Shown here: positions 14,392 through 23,060 of the stretch, in pieces | How the letters are laid out: every line of letters starts with the position of its first letter | Numbering within the stretch: the stretch's first letter is position 1 | Assembly (NCBI GenBank): GCA_014238345.1 | Contig: JABABF010000136.1 | Coordinates: 1-25,722, forward strand | DNA: 25,722 nt | From: Gammaproteobacteria bacterium | Lineage (GTDB): Bacteria > Pseudomonadota > Gammaproteobacteria > JABABF01 | Reading direction: 5' to 3' | Notes under the pieces: model-generated | Database searches by the model: none | What the model was told of the DNA's origin: nothing | What the model saw: the letters and a program-made list of their open reading frames with translations, nothing else | Position numbers and translations under genes: made by a program

Positions 14392-15864
14392 ATGCCCAAC
14401 TACTTCAATCAACTGCCATTGCGGCGGAGCCTAGCTCAACTGGGGCATTGCCGCTTCATGGAAGCCGCTGAATTCAGCGCGGGTACAGTAGCACTCCAAG
14501 GCCAGAGCATTGTCATCGTCGGCTGTGGAGCACAGGGACTCAATCAGGGCTTGTGCCTACGCGACAGCGGTCTCAATGTCAGTTTTGCGTTGCGTAGCCA
14601 AGCCATCGCCGAGCAACGACTTTCCTTTGAAAACGCCAAAACCAACGGTTTTGACATCGGCACCTGCGAGGAGTTAATCCCGAATGCAGATCTTGTACTC
14701 AACCTGACACCAGATAAACAACACGCCGAAGTGATTGCCCAACTGATGCCTCTAATGAAGACTGGCTCCTGCCTGTCCTACTCACACGGCTTCAACATCG
14801 TTGAGCAGGGTGAGCAAATCCGTGCCGATATCACCGTGATCATGGTGGCTCCAAAATGCCCTGGCACCGAGGTGCGCAAGGAATATCTGCGCGGCTTCGG
14901 AGTGCCCACACTGGTCGCCGTGCACGAGGAAAACGACCCACGGGAAGAGGGACTCTCGCTGGCCAGCGCCTATGCGGTAGGCCTCGGCTCACACCGCGCT
15001 GGGGTTTTGGAATCTTCGTTTATCGCCGAAGTCAAATCAGACCTCATGGGCGAGCAGACCATTCTATGCGGCATGTTGCAGAGTGGCTCATTGCTGTGCT
15101 TTGACCACATGGTGGCGCAGGGCATCGACCCAGGGCATGCCGCCCGCCTAGTGCAAAATGGGTGGGAAGTCATCACCGAGGCGATGAAACACGGCGGCCT
15201 CGGCAATATGCTGGCGCGCCTGTCCAACCCCGCCAAATTGCGCGCTGTCCGGCTATCCCGTCAGCTGAAGACACTATTGCGCCCACTGTGTGAGCAACAC
15301 ATGGACGACATCTTATCCGGGGTCTTCTCCAAAGAGATGATGGAGGACTGGCGACAGGACGATCATCGCCTGATGGCATGGCGCGAGCAAACGGCCACCT
15401 GCGCTTTTGAGAGATCAGAAAGCGACACACCGAAGCTAGCTGAACAGCAGTATTTTGACCAAGGCACCCTGATGGTTGCCATGGTACACGCCGGCGTCGA
15501 GTTGGCTTTTGAGATCATGGTCGAGAGCGGCATCAAGCCCGAGTCTGCCTATTACGAGTCACTGCACGAAGTGCCATTGATTGCGAACCTAATTGCCCGG
15601 CGGCGCCTACACGAAATGAACTTGGTAATCTCGGATACTGCGGAGTACGGTTGCTATCTATTCGACGAAGCCTGCCGCCCTCTACTCAGCGATTTCATCG
15701 CTAGTTTGGATGACGACGTAATCGGCACCGTGCCACCGTGGCTTGGCGAAGGCATAGACAACCGTGCATTGAGTGCGGTCAATGAAGCAATACAAGAACA
15801 CCCGGTAGAAAAAGTGGGGCGCAAATTGCGCCGCCACATGACTGCCATGCAGAACCTACGCTGA
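14392..15864 (+). CDS. ilvC: ketol-acid reductoisomerase (NADP+), class II long form
   Basis: IlvC isomerises and reduces 2-acetolactate or 2-aceto-2-hydroxybutyrate to the dihydroxy acids of valine and isoleucine synthesis. At 490 residues it is the long class II form, like the 491-residue E. coli enzyme, with duplicated C-terminal knotted domains. It opens MPNYFNQLPLRRSLAQLGHC, has the nucleotide-binding motif IVIVGCGAQGLNQG, the substrate motifs YSHGFNI and MVAPKCPGTEVRKEYLRGFG, and the metal-ligand region EVKSDLMGEQTILCGMLQ, with the second copy near YFDQGTLMVAMVHAGVELAF. The ribosome site is weak. ilvIH are 2 kb away on the other strand, so the pathway is split. A tiny basic-peptide gene follows. 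Confidence 0.97.
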   Translation: MPNYFNQLPLRRSLAQLGHCRFMEAAEFSAGTVALQGQSIVIVGCGAQGLNQGLCLRDSGLNVSFALRSQAIAEQRLSFENAKTNGFDIGTCEELIPNADLVLNLTPDKQHAEVIAQLMPLMKTGSCLSYSHGFNIVEQGEQIRADITVIMVAPKCPGTEVRKEYLRGFGVPTLVAVHEENDPREEGLSLASAYAVGLGSHRAGVLESSFIAEVKSDLMGEQTILCGMLQSGSLLCFDHMVAQGIDPGHAARLVQNGWEVITEAMKHGGLGNMLARLSNPAKLRAVRLSRQLKTLLRPLCEQHMDDILSGVFSKEMMEDWRQDDHRLMAWREQTATCAFERSESDTPKLAEQQYFDQGTLMVAMVHAGVELAFEIMVESGIKPESAYYESLHEVPLIANLIARRRLHEMNLVISDTAEYGCYLFDEACRPLLSDFIASLDDDVIGTVPPWLGEGIDNRALSAVNEAIQEHPVEKVGRKLRRHMTAMQNLR

Positions 15865-15921
15865 ATTCCAGCGTCCACAGTGACGGCACAGCGAGTCGTC
15901 TAACACAGGAAAATCGATTTC

Positions 15922-16005
15922 ATGGGATACCCGAAAAAGCACCGAGGTCGCCGCAAGATCGGCTCGACCAAGCGGCGCAACCGCAAACGCAACAAGAAGA
16001 AATAG
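15922..16005 (+). CDS. 27-residue Arg/Lys-rich basic peptide
   Basis: This is a complete short frame starting MGYPKKHRGRRKIGSTKRR and ending in NRKRNKKK: 18 of 27 residues are Lys, Arg or His and none is acidic. AGGA lies 11 bases before the ATG. The composition resembles tiny ribosomal or ribosome-associated proteins (bTHX, AURKAIP1/COX24-like), but I do not recognise a specific family. It is 57 bases behind ilvC on the same strand and may share its transcript. The codon choice is GC-rich like that of the neighbours, and the strong amino-acid bias argues against chance. Confidence 0.6.
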   Translation: MGYPKKHRGRRKIGSTKRRNRKRNKKK

Positions 16006-16366
16006 GTCGGTCATCGCCTATGGCTCTCCTCCTGCGTGGCGATACCAGCGCCGCGTGGTGGTGTAGCCATCCGCATTATTGGGGGGAGGGGGGAGCCTTA
16101 TCTCGGCTAAAGACCGTTGCACTAATAAGCAAACTTAGCTGGTAGCGCGCTGACTACCGCCAACCATGCCCTCTTCACGAGGTCTTGGAAGCAGTCCAGC
16201 GGGGAACCACCTCCCGCGTGTCGAAGTCCAGTCATATCCCGCCCAAAAAATCTGATCAGGTTCCGTCAGGTAATGGCTGACCCAAGGAAAAAATGCAACA
16301 AATTGGTCATATGACCTGCTCTTAAGCCACACACGAGCTCAGCTGTTAAAACGCAGGGACTTGGTG
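16006..16366. other. intergenic stretch without a recognisable gene
   Basis: The stretch holds a G-rich tract (16081-16096) whose GGAGGGGGGAGCC could pair with GGCTCTCCTCC at 16021-16031. A minus-strand open frame of 65 codons (16135-16332) gives a Trp/Arg-rich product with no recognisable domain or ribosome site. I see no RNA gene here. Confidence 0.4.
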
Positions 16367-16471
16367 ATGCAAGTAGTCCTTACACCCGCCCTGCTGGCGA
16401 CAGCAATATCTATGCCCGCTCCAGCATATAGCGAGAGCAGTTTAGCTCCAACCGGTGTTATGCGATGCTAA
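16367..16471 (+). CDS. 34-residue secreted-peptide-like ORF (possible gene remnant)
   Basis: An AGGGA seven bases upstream makes a good ribosome site for the ATG at 16367. The product MQVVLTPALLATAISMPAPA then YSESSLAPTGVMRC looks like a signal peptide with a short tail. There is no Lys or Arg at the start, which weakens the signal-peptide reading. It converges on the pilin-like gene and stops nine bases before that gene's stop. It could be a small exported peptide or the 5' stub of a lost secreted protein. Confidence 0.4.
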   Translation: MQVVLTPALLATAISMPAPAYSESSLAPTGVMRC

Positions 16472-16479
16472 TATATTTA

Positions 16480-17355
16480 TTACAACTCAGCACAATCTGC
16501 CTGTATACAGAAAGCCACATCAACATAAGTGAGGAAAGAGTCTTGCGGCAAGAAATCTTCAGCACTGTCGTGAATATTCCTTACATGTGGAAATTTTGTA
16601 CGCGCTCGGGTGGCAGGAATAAAGTACGCTTCAGCCGGGTCACCACTAGAGTAATAAGTATTGGATGGAACCACGGAGGCATTGAAAAGTGCTCCAATAC
16701 GACCACCAAAATGCGTGATTCCACTTGATTCCAGCCCGGTATCGTTAGGATTTGGTTGTTGCCCATAGACTTCTTCCATGCCTATGGCATAGGCTGCAAA
16801 GCGCCCCGAATCCTTCAGCAACTGCACTCGTTGCTGCCCCCACAACTCAGCAACATATTTCGGTATATGTGCATAGCGAAGAACCATGATGTCCGGATTG
16901 AAAGCGTAGGGTAGCATCATATGCCCCCAAGGATGAGCCTCTTTCAGTACACCATAAATATTGCTCCCATAGTCATAGATCAAATGTCCTCGAGGCCATG
17001 AACTGGCCTGCACAAGCCGCCAGCTGCCTACGCGTGCGATATAATCATATATGTAACTAAAATAGATGTAGTACCGATCGCCAGATAGGTATATAAGTGG
17101 TTGACCTGGATAATTATTTATAAAATCATCCACCTCTCTTATAATATCGAAAATAAAGGGTGCCTCACCTCCATCAACTTCCTCTTCTGATGGCTCTACG
17201 ATGATAGATCCAACATCTATCTGTTGGGAGAATACATGAAGTGTCGCGCCGAGTGGGATCAAAAGTAGCGATAATACTATAGACAACTCAATCAGTGTCG
17301 CCCCGCGCTTAATCCAGGGTAAACTGCTACAACCGTGATATGTTGGTTTAGACAT
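16480..17355 (-). CDS. type IV pilin-like protein (prepilin motif), function unknown
   Basis: A 291-residue protein with a classical prepilin leader: basic region ending KRG at 16-18, then cleavage-type ATLIELSIVLSLLLIPLGAT with Glu at +5 and a hydrophobic helix. A prepilin peptidase should cut after Gly18. The rest is Tyr/Gly/Ser-rich with no recognised domain. Two cysteines near the end (283 and 288) could form a disulfide like that of pilin D-regions. The ATG at 17355 has a strong AGGGAGG ribosome site, and TATAAT at 17410-17415 is a likely -10. No pilus or type II secretion gene is nearby, and the gene is more AT-rich than its surroundings, which suggests recent gain or fast divergence. 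Confidence 0.75.
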   Translation of the reverse strand: MSKPTYHGCSSLPWIKRGATLIELSIVLSLLLIPLGATLHVFSQQIDVGSIIVEPSEEEVDGGEAPFIFDIIREVDDFINNYPGQPLIYLSGDRYYIYFSYIYDYIARVGSWRLVQASSWPRGHLIYDYGSNIYGVLKEAHPWGHMMLPYAFNPDIMVLRYAHIPKYVAELWGQQRVQLLKDSGRFAAYAIGMEEVYGQQPNPNDTGLESSGITHFGGRIGALFNASVVPSNTYYSSGDPAEAYFIPATRARTKFPHVRNIHDSAEDFLPQDSFLTYVDVAFCIQADCAEL

Positions 17356-17730
17356 CAGTGTTCCCTCCCTAACCCAAGTCGCAAAATTGAACGCAGATCA
17401 AGCTAGCCCATTATAACCGAATGCTTCGCTGTGCACCGAATATTCATTAATTATGGTGTATCCAGAGCAAAATCCTGAACGCAAGCCTCCATCACCAACC
17501 TGACAGCCTGCTACATTTGATCAGCATGGAAACTATAGCGGTTCGTATTGTAACATAAAAATCGACCTGACCGCGGCAACATGCAAAAATGTGTGTTAGC
17601 ATCCGCGCAGATTGAGTAGCATAGAGGCGGAAAAAGGACTGATCGCTACTTGAAGTGCTCATGTCAGCTCTGTTGAGCGCTCTAATATCCGGCTCCACCA
17701 TGGAACCCCTCGTTAGAGGTGTGTCTCGCT
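17356..17730. other. intergenic region between the pilin-like gene and ilvH
   Basis: It contains the leader and promoter of the pilin-like gene (TATAAT on the minus strand at 17410-17415, within GGTTATAATGGGC) and the region downstream of ilvH. A minus-strand frame from 17788 to 17492 is the ilvH end read in another frame plus an unrelated tail, and I do not accept it. CCCCTC-GTTA-GAGG at 17707-17720 is a short hairpin without a T-run, so a weak terminator candidate at best. Confidence 0.5.
17410..17415 (-). promoter_or_regulatory. -10 element of the pilin-like gene
   Basis: The minus strand reads CGGTTATAATGGGC, with TATAAT 55 bases before the ATG. No matching -35 hexamer is evident. Confidence 0.45.
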
Positions 17731-18255
17731 TCAAAAAACACCCCCTGACTCGCTGGGCGCATCTAGCCGCAAGGCCACGGCACCACAACGCACCACTTCG
17801 AGCAACCGCAGCTGCCGCGCATGCAGGTCACGCAGGCACAACTCCAAATGCTCTGGCGTGGCCACCAACTCGAGCATGCGACTCGCCTTACCAGCGGCCA
17901 CCACTGTGGCACCAGCGGTAGCGGCACTGTCCTCAAGAGCGGCTAGCAGAGCATCCTCGCTACCTGTGTCAATTGCCACCTTCACCAACATTAACTCACG
18001 CTCCAAAAAGTCGCCGCTACCTGCGGCGGCGACCTCAACACTCAGCACATCAAGCAGGCGATTGAGATGATGGCATATCTGCTCTAACTGCCGCGCATCT
18101 CCGCTACTGACCAAGGTCAGGTGAGACAGTGTCGGGTCGGCGGTCGGCGCAACATTGAGGCTCTCAATGTTGTAGCCACGCTGTGAGAACAGCCCCACCA
18201 CCCGAGACAGCGCACCGGGGGCATTCTCCATCAATAGACTAATCACCTGTCGCAC
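17731..18255 (-). CDS. ilvH: acetolactate synthase small (regulatory) subunit
   Basis: This is the regulatory subunit that gives acetohydroxyacid synthase its valine feedback inhibition. Two ACT-type domains are present: RQVISLLMENAPGALSRVVG with LFSQRGYNIESLNVAPT in the first, and ELMLVKVAIDT opening the C-terminal half. I place the start at the GTG at 18255, seven bases after the ilvI stop, since the frame further upstream only reads through ilvI; this gives 174 residues, slightly more than the 163 of E. coli IlvH. It forms an operon with ilvI. IlvN would be an equivalent name. Confidence 0.93.
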   Translation of the reverse strand: MRQVISLLMENAPGALSRVVGLFSQRGYNIESLNVAPTADPTLSHLTLVSSGDARQLEQICHHLNRLLDVLSVEVAAAGSGDFLERELMLVKVAIDTGSEDALLAALEDSAATAGATVVAAGKASRMLELVATPEHLELCLRDLHARQLRLLEVVRCGAVALRLDAPSESGGVF

Positions 18256-18262
18256 GCGCCCC

Positions 18263-20059
18263 TCAGCCTCCCCGCAACCGCTCTGTGTCCGGTGGTGTGC
18301 GCTCACCTTTGCCGAGCCACATATCACGCAATGACCCTCCCGCAATCAGCATCGGGTAGACATGTTCGGCCTCGTCCACCCGCACATCAAGGAATACCAA
18401 CCGCTTGCGCTCATCAAAACAGCGCCGCATCGCTTCAGCTAAATCTTCGGGGCGATCGACGTGCAGACCAATATGGCCGTAGGCTTCGGCCAAGCGCACG
18501 AAATCCGGTAGCGAGTCTTGGTAGGTACTGTGCGAATAACGACCGCCGTATTGCATGTCCTGCCACTGCCGCACCATCCCCAATGCCTCGTTATTAATGT
18601 TGATAATCTTGATCGGCAAGCCATACTGAAGACAAGTCGACAACTCTTGGGTCATCATCTGGATACTGCCTTCTCCAGTAACGCAGGCCACCACAGCATC
18701 AGGGAAAGCCAGCTGCACACCCATTGCCGCTGGCAGGCCAAAGCCCATCGTGCCCAGACCACCAGAGTTGATCCAGCGCCGTGGTGCCTTGAAGGGGTAG
18801 TACTGGGCGACAAACATTTGATGCTGACCGACATCAGAGGTGATATAGGCCTCACCACCGGTCACCTCATACAGGCTTTGCACCACCTGTTGTGGCAAGA
18901 TGCGATCATCCTGTGTCACATAGCGCCTCCCATGCAACAGACCCCGCTCCGCGCGCCATCGACCCACTTGCTTCCACCAGTCAGCGAGGGCGTGGTCGCG
19001 GTCGGTGCGTTGCTCGGCATCATAGGCGGCTAGGCACAGCTCCAATTTCTGCTCCAGCGATGCCAACACCTCGGCCGCCATCCCGATAATCGGCACATCG
19101 GGCTCGATAATCTTGCCCACCGAGGCCGGGTCAACATCAATATGGATAATCACGGCATCGGGGCAAAAATACTCGGGCGCATTGGTGATGCGATCGTCAA
19201 AACGGGCGCCAACGGCTAGCAGCACATCGCAGTGGTGCATCGCCATATTGGCCTCGTAAAAACCATGCATGCCGAGCATGCCAACAAAATGCTGCTCGTC
19301 GCCAGGATAGGCACCCAACCCCATTAAGGTATTGGTCACTGGCGCGTTGAGACGCTGCACCAACTCAATCAACTGGGCGGATGCATCGCCCTGAATCACC
19401 CCTCCACCCGCGTAGATCATCGGTCGCCGCGCCTCGGCCAGTAACGTTGTGGCACGCTCTAACTGAGCACTATCGACAATGCCCGGCAAGCTGTAAGAGC
19501 GCAACGACACCGTCCCTGGATAGCGATATGGAAACTTGCGCGCCGGATCAGTGGTGTTTTTTGGCACATCGATGACCACTGGCCCAGGTCGCCCAGTCAT
19601 GGCGATATGAAACGCTGAGCGCACGATGGTCGGGATCTCTTCCGCCGTACGCACTTGAAAGCTGTGCTTGACCACTGGGCGCGAAACCCCCAGCATATCG
19701 GTCTCCTGAAAGGCATCGGTGCCGACCAAATGACTAGCTACCTGAGCGGCCACCACCACCATTGGGATTGAATCCATCTGGGCGGTGGCAATACCGGTGA
19801 TCGTATTGGTGGCACCTGGCCCCGAGGTTACCAACACCGCCCCAGGCTGACCAGTAGCGCGCGCATAACCATCGGCAGCGTGCGCCGCCGCCTGCTCATG
19901 ACGCACCAATATGTGCTGCACCTGCTCTTGGCGGAATAGCGCATCGTAGATGTGTAACGCCGCACCGCCGGGGTAGCCAAATAACAACTTCACCCCAGCA
20001 TCGCCGAGCGCGCGCACCAGCATCTCACCGCCGCTCAGCAGCTCCGCATCTTTGGCCAT
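18263..20059 (-). CDS. ilvI: acetolactate synthase large (catalytic) subunit
   Basis: This subunit condenses two pyruvates, or pyruvate with 2-oxobutyrate, using thiamine diphosphate, FAD and Mg2+. The N-terminal domain has the catalytic glutamate in RHEQAAAHAADGYAR (Glu55) and VTSGPGATNTITGIATA. The C-terminal thiamine-binding motif starts GEGS at 462-465 and ends ININN near 489. The Glu in place of Asp in that motif is also known in Pseudomonas-type IlvI, but MMTQEL replaces the usual MNIQEL. At 598 residues the length is normal. The ATG at 20059 has no clear ribosome site. The 245 bases upstream hold a TATACT-like -10 (about 20108-20113, minus strand) but no visible leader peptide or attenuator. 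Confidence 0.96.
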   Translation of the reverse strand: MAKDAELLSGGEMLVRALGDAGVKLLFGYPGGAALHIYDALFRQEQVQHILVRHEQAAAHAADGYARATGQPGAVLVTSGPGATNTITGIATAQMDSIPMVVVAAQVASHLVGTDAFQETDMLGVSRPVVKHSFQVRTAEEIPTIVRSAFHIAMTGRPGPVVIDVPKNTTDPARKFPYRYPGTVSLRSYSLPGIVDSAQLERATTLLAEARRPMIYAGGGVIQGDASAQLIELVQRLNAPVTNTLMGLGAYPGDEQHFVGMLGMHGFYEANMAMHHCDVLLAVGARFDDRITNAPEYFCPDAVIIHIDVDPASVGKIIEPDVPIIGMAAEVLASLEQKLELCLAAYDAEQRTDRDHALADWWKQVGRWRAERGLLHGRRYVTQDDRILPQQVVQSLYEVTGGEAYITSDVGQHQMFVAQYYPFKAPRRWINSGGLGTMGFGLPAAMGVQLAFPDAVVACVTGEGSIQMMTQELSTCLQYGLPIKIININNEALGMVRQWQDMQYGGRYSHSTYQDSLPDFVRLAEAYGHIGLHVDRPEDLAEAMRRCFDERKRLVFLDVRVDEAEHVYPMLIAGGSLRDMWLGKGERTPPDTERLRGG

Positions 20060-20304
20060 AGTTTAGGTGTGCTGAGACGCAATCCTATGAAAATTAGGCA
20101 TATCAGTATACTAGCAATTGCCCCAATCCACGCCATCCATCGCTAAATATCTGATCATTTTGTGTGCACTACCGTTGGCAGTGGAGTGAAGGTGCGCCCA
20201 GCGACATCCAACGCCGCGATCGCAACCAACTGTCGTGGCGAACTGCCCAGTGAGCTAAAAATCTTTGCGGCACCTCGATCGATGCTCAGTTCACTCCAGA
20301 AACT

Positions 20305-22899
20305 CTATGTGGCACGCTCAACATGGAAGGCTCCATCATGCCAATCGCATTGCAATTTTGTGCCCGATGATGGGTCATCCGCCAACAGGTAACGCGCCAG
20401 CAGGCGCTCGAGCTCACGCCGCAATACGCGTTGTAATGGGCGGGCACCAAAGCGGGGGTCATAACCCTGCGCAAGCAATTTAGAGCGCGCTATAGCAGTC
20501 AAATGTAGCGTCAGACCACGCGCTACTAGACGCTCGCCAAGCAGTTCCAACTGGCGATCTAAAATGTCTTCTAGATGCTCGGCTCGCAGGGAGTGAAACA
20601 CGACGATCTCGTCGATGCGGTTGATCAACTCAGGGCGGAAATAGCCCTGTAGCTCGCCCATCAGCGCTGAATTGTCGCGCCCGTCTCCCACAATGGACGA
20701 TGTCTCGGGCGGCTTGCCAGCCTCTACATTTACCGCCACAGCAGCACCAATATTAGAGGTCATCACAACGATAGTATGGCAGAAATCTACCGTGCGTCCG
20801 TGGCCATCAGTCAAGCGACCTTCATCTAGTAATTGGAGCAGGATATTGGAGACATCGGGGTGAGCCTTTTCGATCTCGTCGAGCAGGATAACCGCATAGG
20901 GTCGTCGCCGCACGGCCTCGGTCAAAGTCCCGCCCTCCTCGTAGCCAATATAGCCTGGCGGTGCGCCGAGCAACCTCGACACTGCATGCTTTTCCATATA
21001 CTCGGACATGTCAATGCGTAGCATCGCGCTATCGCTGTCAAACAGCAACTCAGCCAGCGCCCGACACAGCTCCGTCTTGCCGACCCCAGTCGGCCCTAAA
21101 AACAAAAAAGAGCCGTTGGGACGACCGGCCTCAGCCAAACCGGTGCGGGCACGACGCACAGCATCTGATACCACGCTCAGCGCCTCATCTTGCCCCACCA
21201 CGCGGCGACGTAACACAGTTTCCATCTGTAGCAATTTTTCACGCTCAGCACTTAACATACGAGACACCGGGATGCCCGTCCAACGCGATACCACCGCCGC
21301 GATATCTTCCTCGCTCACACGCGTACTGAGCAGACGGTGCTGCTGCTCACTCTCTGCTTCGCCAGCGCGCAGCTTGCCCTCCAACTCGGGAATGACACCG
21401 TGTTGCAAGCGCGCCATCTCCGACAATTCTGCATTGCGACGAGCCACATCAAAATCGACCCGAGCACGATCGATCTCGGTGCGCAGTTGCTGGCTTTGGC
21501 GCAAGCCCTCCACTTCGCATTGCCACTTTGTATCCAAGACATCGATCTCGCTTTCTAAGACAGCGATCTGCTCATCAAGACGGCACAACGACTCTCCGCC
21601 CTGCTCCTGCTCATCGCTACCCACCGCTTCGCGCTCCATCTTCAGCTGCTCTAGGTGCCGCTGTCGCCTATCGAGCTGATCGGGTCGGGAGTCGATCTCT
21701 ACCCGCAGGCAACTTGCTGCTTCATCAACTAAATCGATCGCCTTATCTGGCAGCTTGCGCTCGCTGATGTAACGCTGAGAGAGACGCACTGATGCCAGCA
21801 ATGCCTCATCGCTGATGGTGATGCCGTGGTGCACTTCATAGCGCTCTTTCAACCCACGCATGATAGCCACAGCCGCTTCTTCACCTGGCTCCTGCACCAA
21901 TATCTGCTGAAAGCGGCGCTCTAGCGCTGCATCTTTTTCCACATGCTCTCGGTACTCATCCAGCGTAGTGGCTCCGATGCAACGCAACTCTCCGCGTGCC
22001 AGCGCTGGCTTGAGCATATTGCCCGCATCCAGTGCCCCCTCAGCTCGACCAGCACCCACCATCGTATGCAGTTCGTCAATGAACAACACCACCCCGCCAC
22101 TCTCGCCGCCCAGCTCCTGCAATACCGCACGTAGCCGCTCCTCAAAATCACCGCGATGCTTGGCTCCGGCCAACAATGCCCCCAAATCTAGCCCCAACAG
22201 ACGACTACCACGCAGACCATCTGGCACCTCGTCATCGACGATGCGCTGCGCCAAGCCCTCAGCAATCGCTGTCTTACCGACACCCGCCTCACCGATCAAC
22301 ACTGGGTTGTTCTTGGTGCGCCGTTGCAACACCTGAATCGTGCGGCGGATCTCTTCATCGCGACCGATGACCGGATCTAACTGGCCACTGCGAGCCTTGG
22401 CGGTCAGATCCACCGTGTAGCGCTCTAGCGCTTGGTGCAGCTCCTCGGCATCGGGGCTGTCTACCGTGCGCCCGCCACGCGCTGATTCCAGCGCTCGCTC
22501 CAAAACCTCTTCGTTGAACCCGGCGGTCACCAGTGCGTTGGCCACTTCGCCGCCACCGCGTAGAGCCGCTAGCCATACCAGTTCACCAGACAAATAGCGA
22601 TCGCCACGCGCGGCGGCATCGCGCCCTGCGACACGGAGCAACTCGCTCAGATCGGCAGCCAGCGTCACGGATGATACCGGCGCACCCAGCGCTGGCAAGT
22701 GACTGATTAATGCCTCCAGACGCTGTGCCAGCTGGCTACCGTCAACTCCAGCACTCGCCAACAACCGACCACTAGGAGTATGGGGCTCCGCCAGTGCCCA
22801 CAGCAAATGTGGTGTGCTGAGCTCGGCGTGATGACGCTCTGCCGCCGCCTTATAGGCACGGTCAAAAGCCTCTTGCAAACTACGGCTAAATTGATCCAT
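20305..22899 (-). CDS. clpB: ATP-dependent disaggregase ClpB
   Basis: ClpB is the hexameric heat-shock chaperone that, with DnaK, extracts proteins from aggregates. It has 864 residues in the normal order: N-domain (1-145), first AAA+ module with Walker A GEAGVGKT at 203-210 and Walker B VVLFIDE near 270-276, the coiled-coil middle domain (about 400-530), and a second AAA+ module with GPTGVGKTELCRALAELLF, LLGAPPGYIGYEEGG and FRPELINRIDEIVVF. The Gly-Tyr pore loop is GYIGYEEGG, and no IGF/L ClpP-binding loop is seen. It is third in rluD-pgeF-clpB, a conserved order. A heat-shock-type promoter candidate lies at 22947-22975. Confidence 0.97.
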   Translation of the reverse strand: MDQFSRSLQEAFDRAYKAAAERHHAELSTPHLLWALAEPHTPSGRLLASAGVDGSQLAQRLEALISHLPALGAPVSSVTLAADLSELLRVAGRDAAARGDRYLSGELVWLAALRGGGEVANALVTAGFNEEVLERALESARGGRTVDSPDAEELHQALERYTVDLTAKARSGQLDPVIGRDEEIRRTIQVLQRRTKNNPVLIGEAGVGKTAIAEGLAQRIVDDEVPDGLRGSRLLGLDLGALLAGAKHRGDFEERLRAVLQELGGESGGVVLFIDELHTMVGAGRAEGALDAGNMLKPALARGELRCIGATTLDEYREHVEKDAALERRFQQILVQEPGEEAAVAIMRGLKERYEVHHGITISDEALLASVRLSQRYISERKLPDKAIDLVDEAASCLRVEIDSRPDQLDRRQRHLEQLKMEREAVGSDEQEQGGESLCRLDEQIAVLESEIDVLDTKWQCEVEGLRQSQQLRTEIDRARVDFDVARRNAELSEMARLQHGVIPELEGKLRAGEAESEQQHRLLSTRVSEEDIAAVVSRWTGIPVSRMLSAEREKLLQMETVLRRRVVGQDEALSVVSDAVRRARTGLAEAGRPNGSFLFLGPTGVGKTELCRALAELLFDSDSAMLRIDMSEYMEKHAVSRLLGAPPGYIGYEEGGTLTEAVRRRPYAVILLDEIEKAHPDVSNILLQLLDEGRLTDGHGRTVDFCHTIVVMTSNIGAAVAVNVEAGKPPETSSIVGDGRDNSALMGELQGYFRPELINRIDEIVVFHSLRAEHLEDILDRQLELLGERLVARGLTLHLTAIARSKLLAQGYDPRFGARPLQRVLRRELERLLARYLLADDPSSGTKLQCDWHDGAFHVERAT

Positions 22900-22946
22900 T
22901 GAGGTTAGGGTATGGAAGCATAATTGCCCGCGCGACTCATCAGCTT

Positions 22947-22975
22947 ATATGATGCCAAGCAACGGAGAACTCAAG
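22947..22975 (-). promoter_or_regulatory. candidate sigma-32 promoter of clpB
   Basis: The minus strand carries CTTGAG (22970-22975; consensus CTTGAA), a 15-base spacer and CATCATAT (22947-22954; consensus CCCCATNT, six of eight matching). It lies about 50 bases before the clpB ATG. Overlapping TATAAG could also serve the housekeeping sigma factor. The sequence overlaps the end of the open frame that follows the pgeF amber codon. Confidence 0.4.
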
Positions 22976-23060
22976 CTCTCGACTCGCCCGCAGAGCGCCA
23001 AATCGCCACCACGTTATGACCAGTCTTGGAACCATCTCGGCGCGCCGAGTGCCAACGCCG

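Noticed and set aside
16135..16332. 65-codon minus-strand frame with a Trp-rich product
   Set aside because: GTG start without a ribosome site, no recognisable family and odd composition; noted only as part of the intergenic stretch.
17492..17788. 98-codon minus-strand frame beyond ilvH
   Set aside because: Cys/Arg-rich composition, overlap with ilvH in another frame and no ribosome site or domain.
20162..20392. 76-codon plus-strand frame at the clpB-ilvI junction
   Set aside because: It runs antisense into clpB, with no ribosome site and a random-looking composition.
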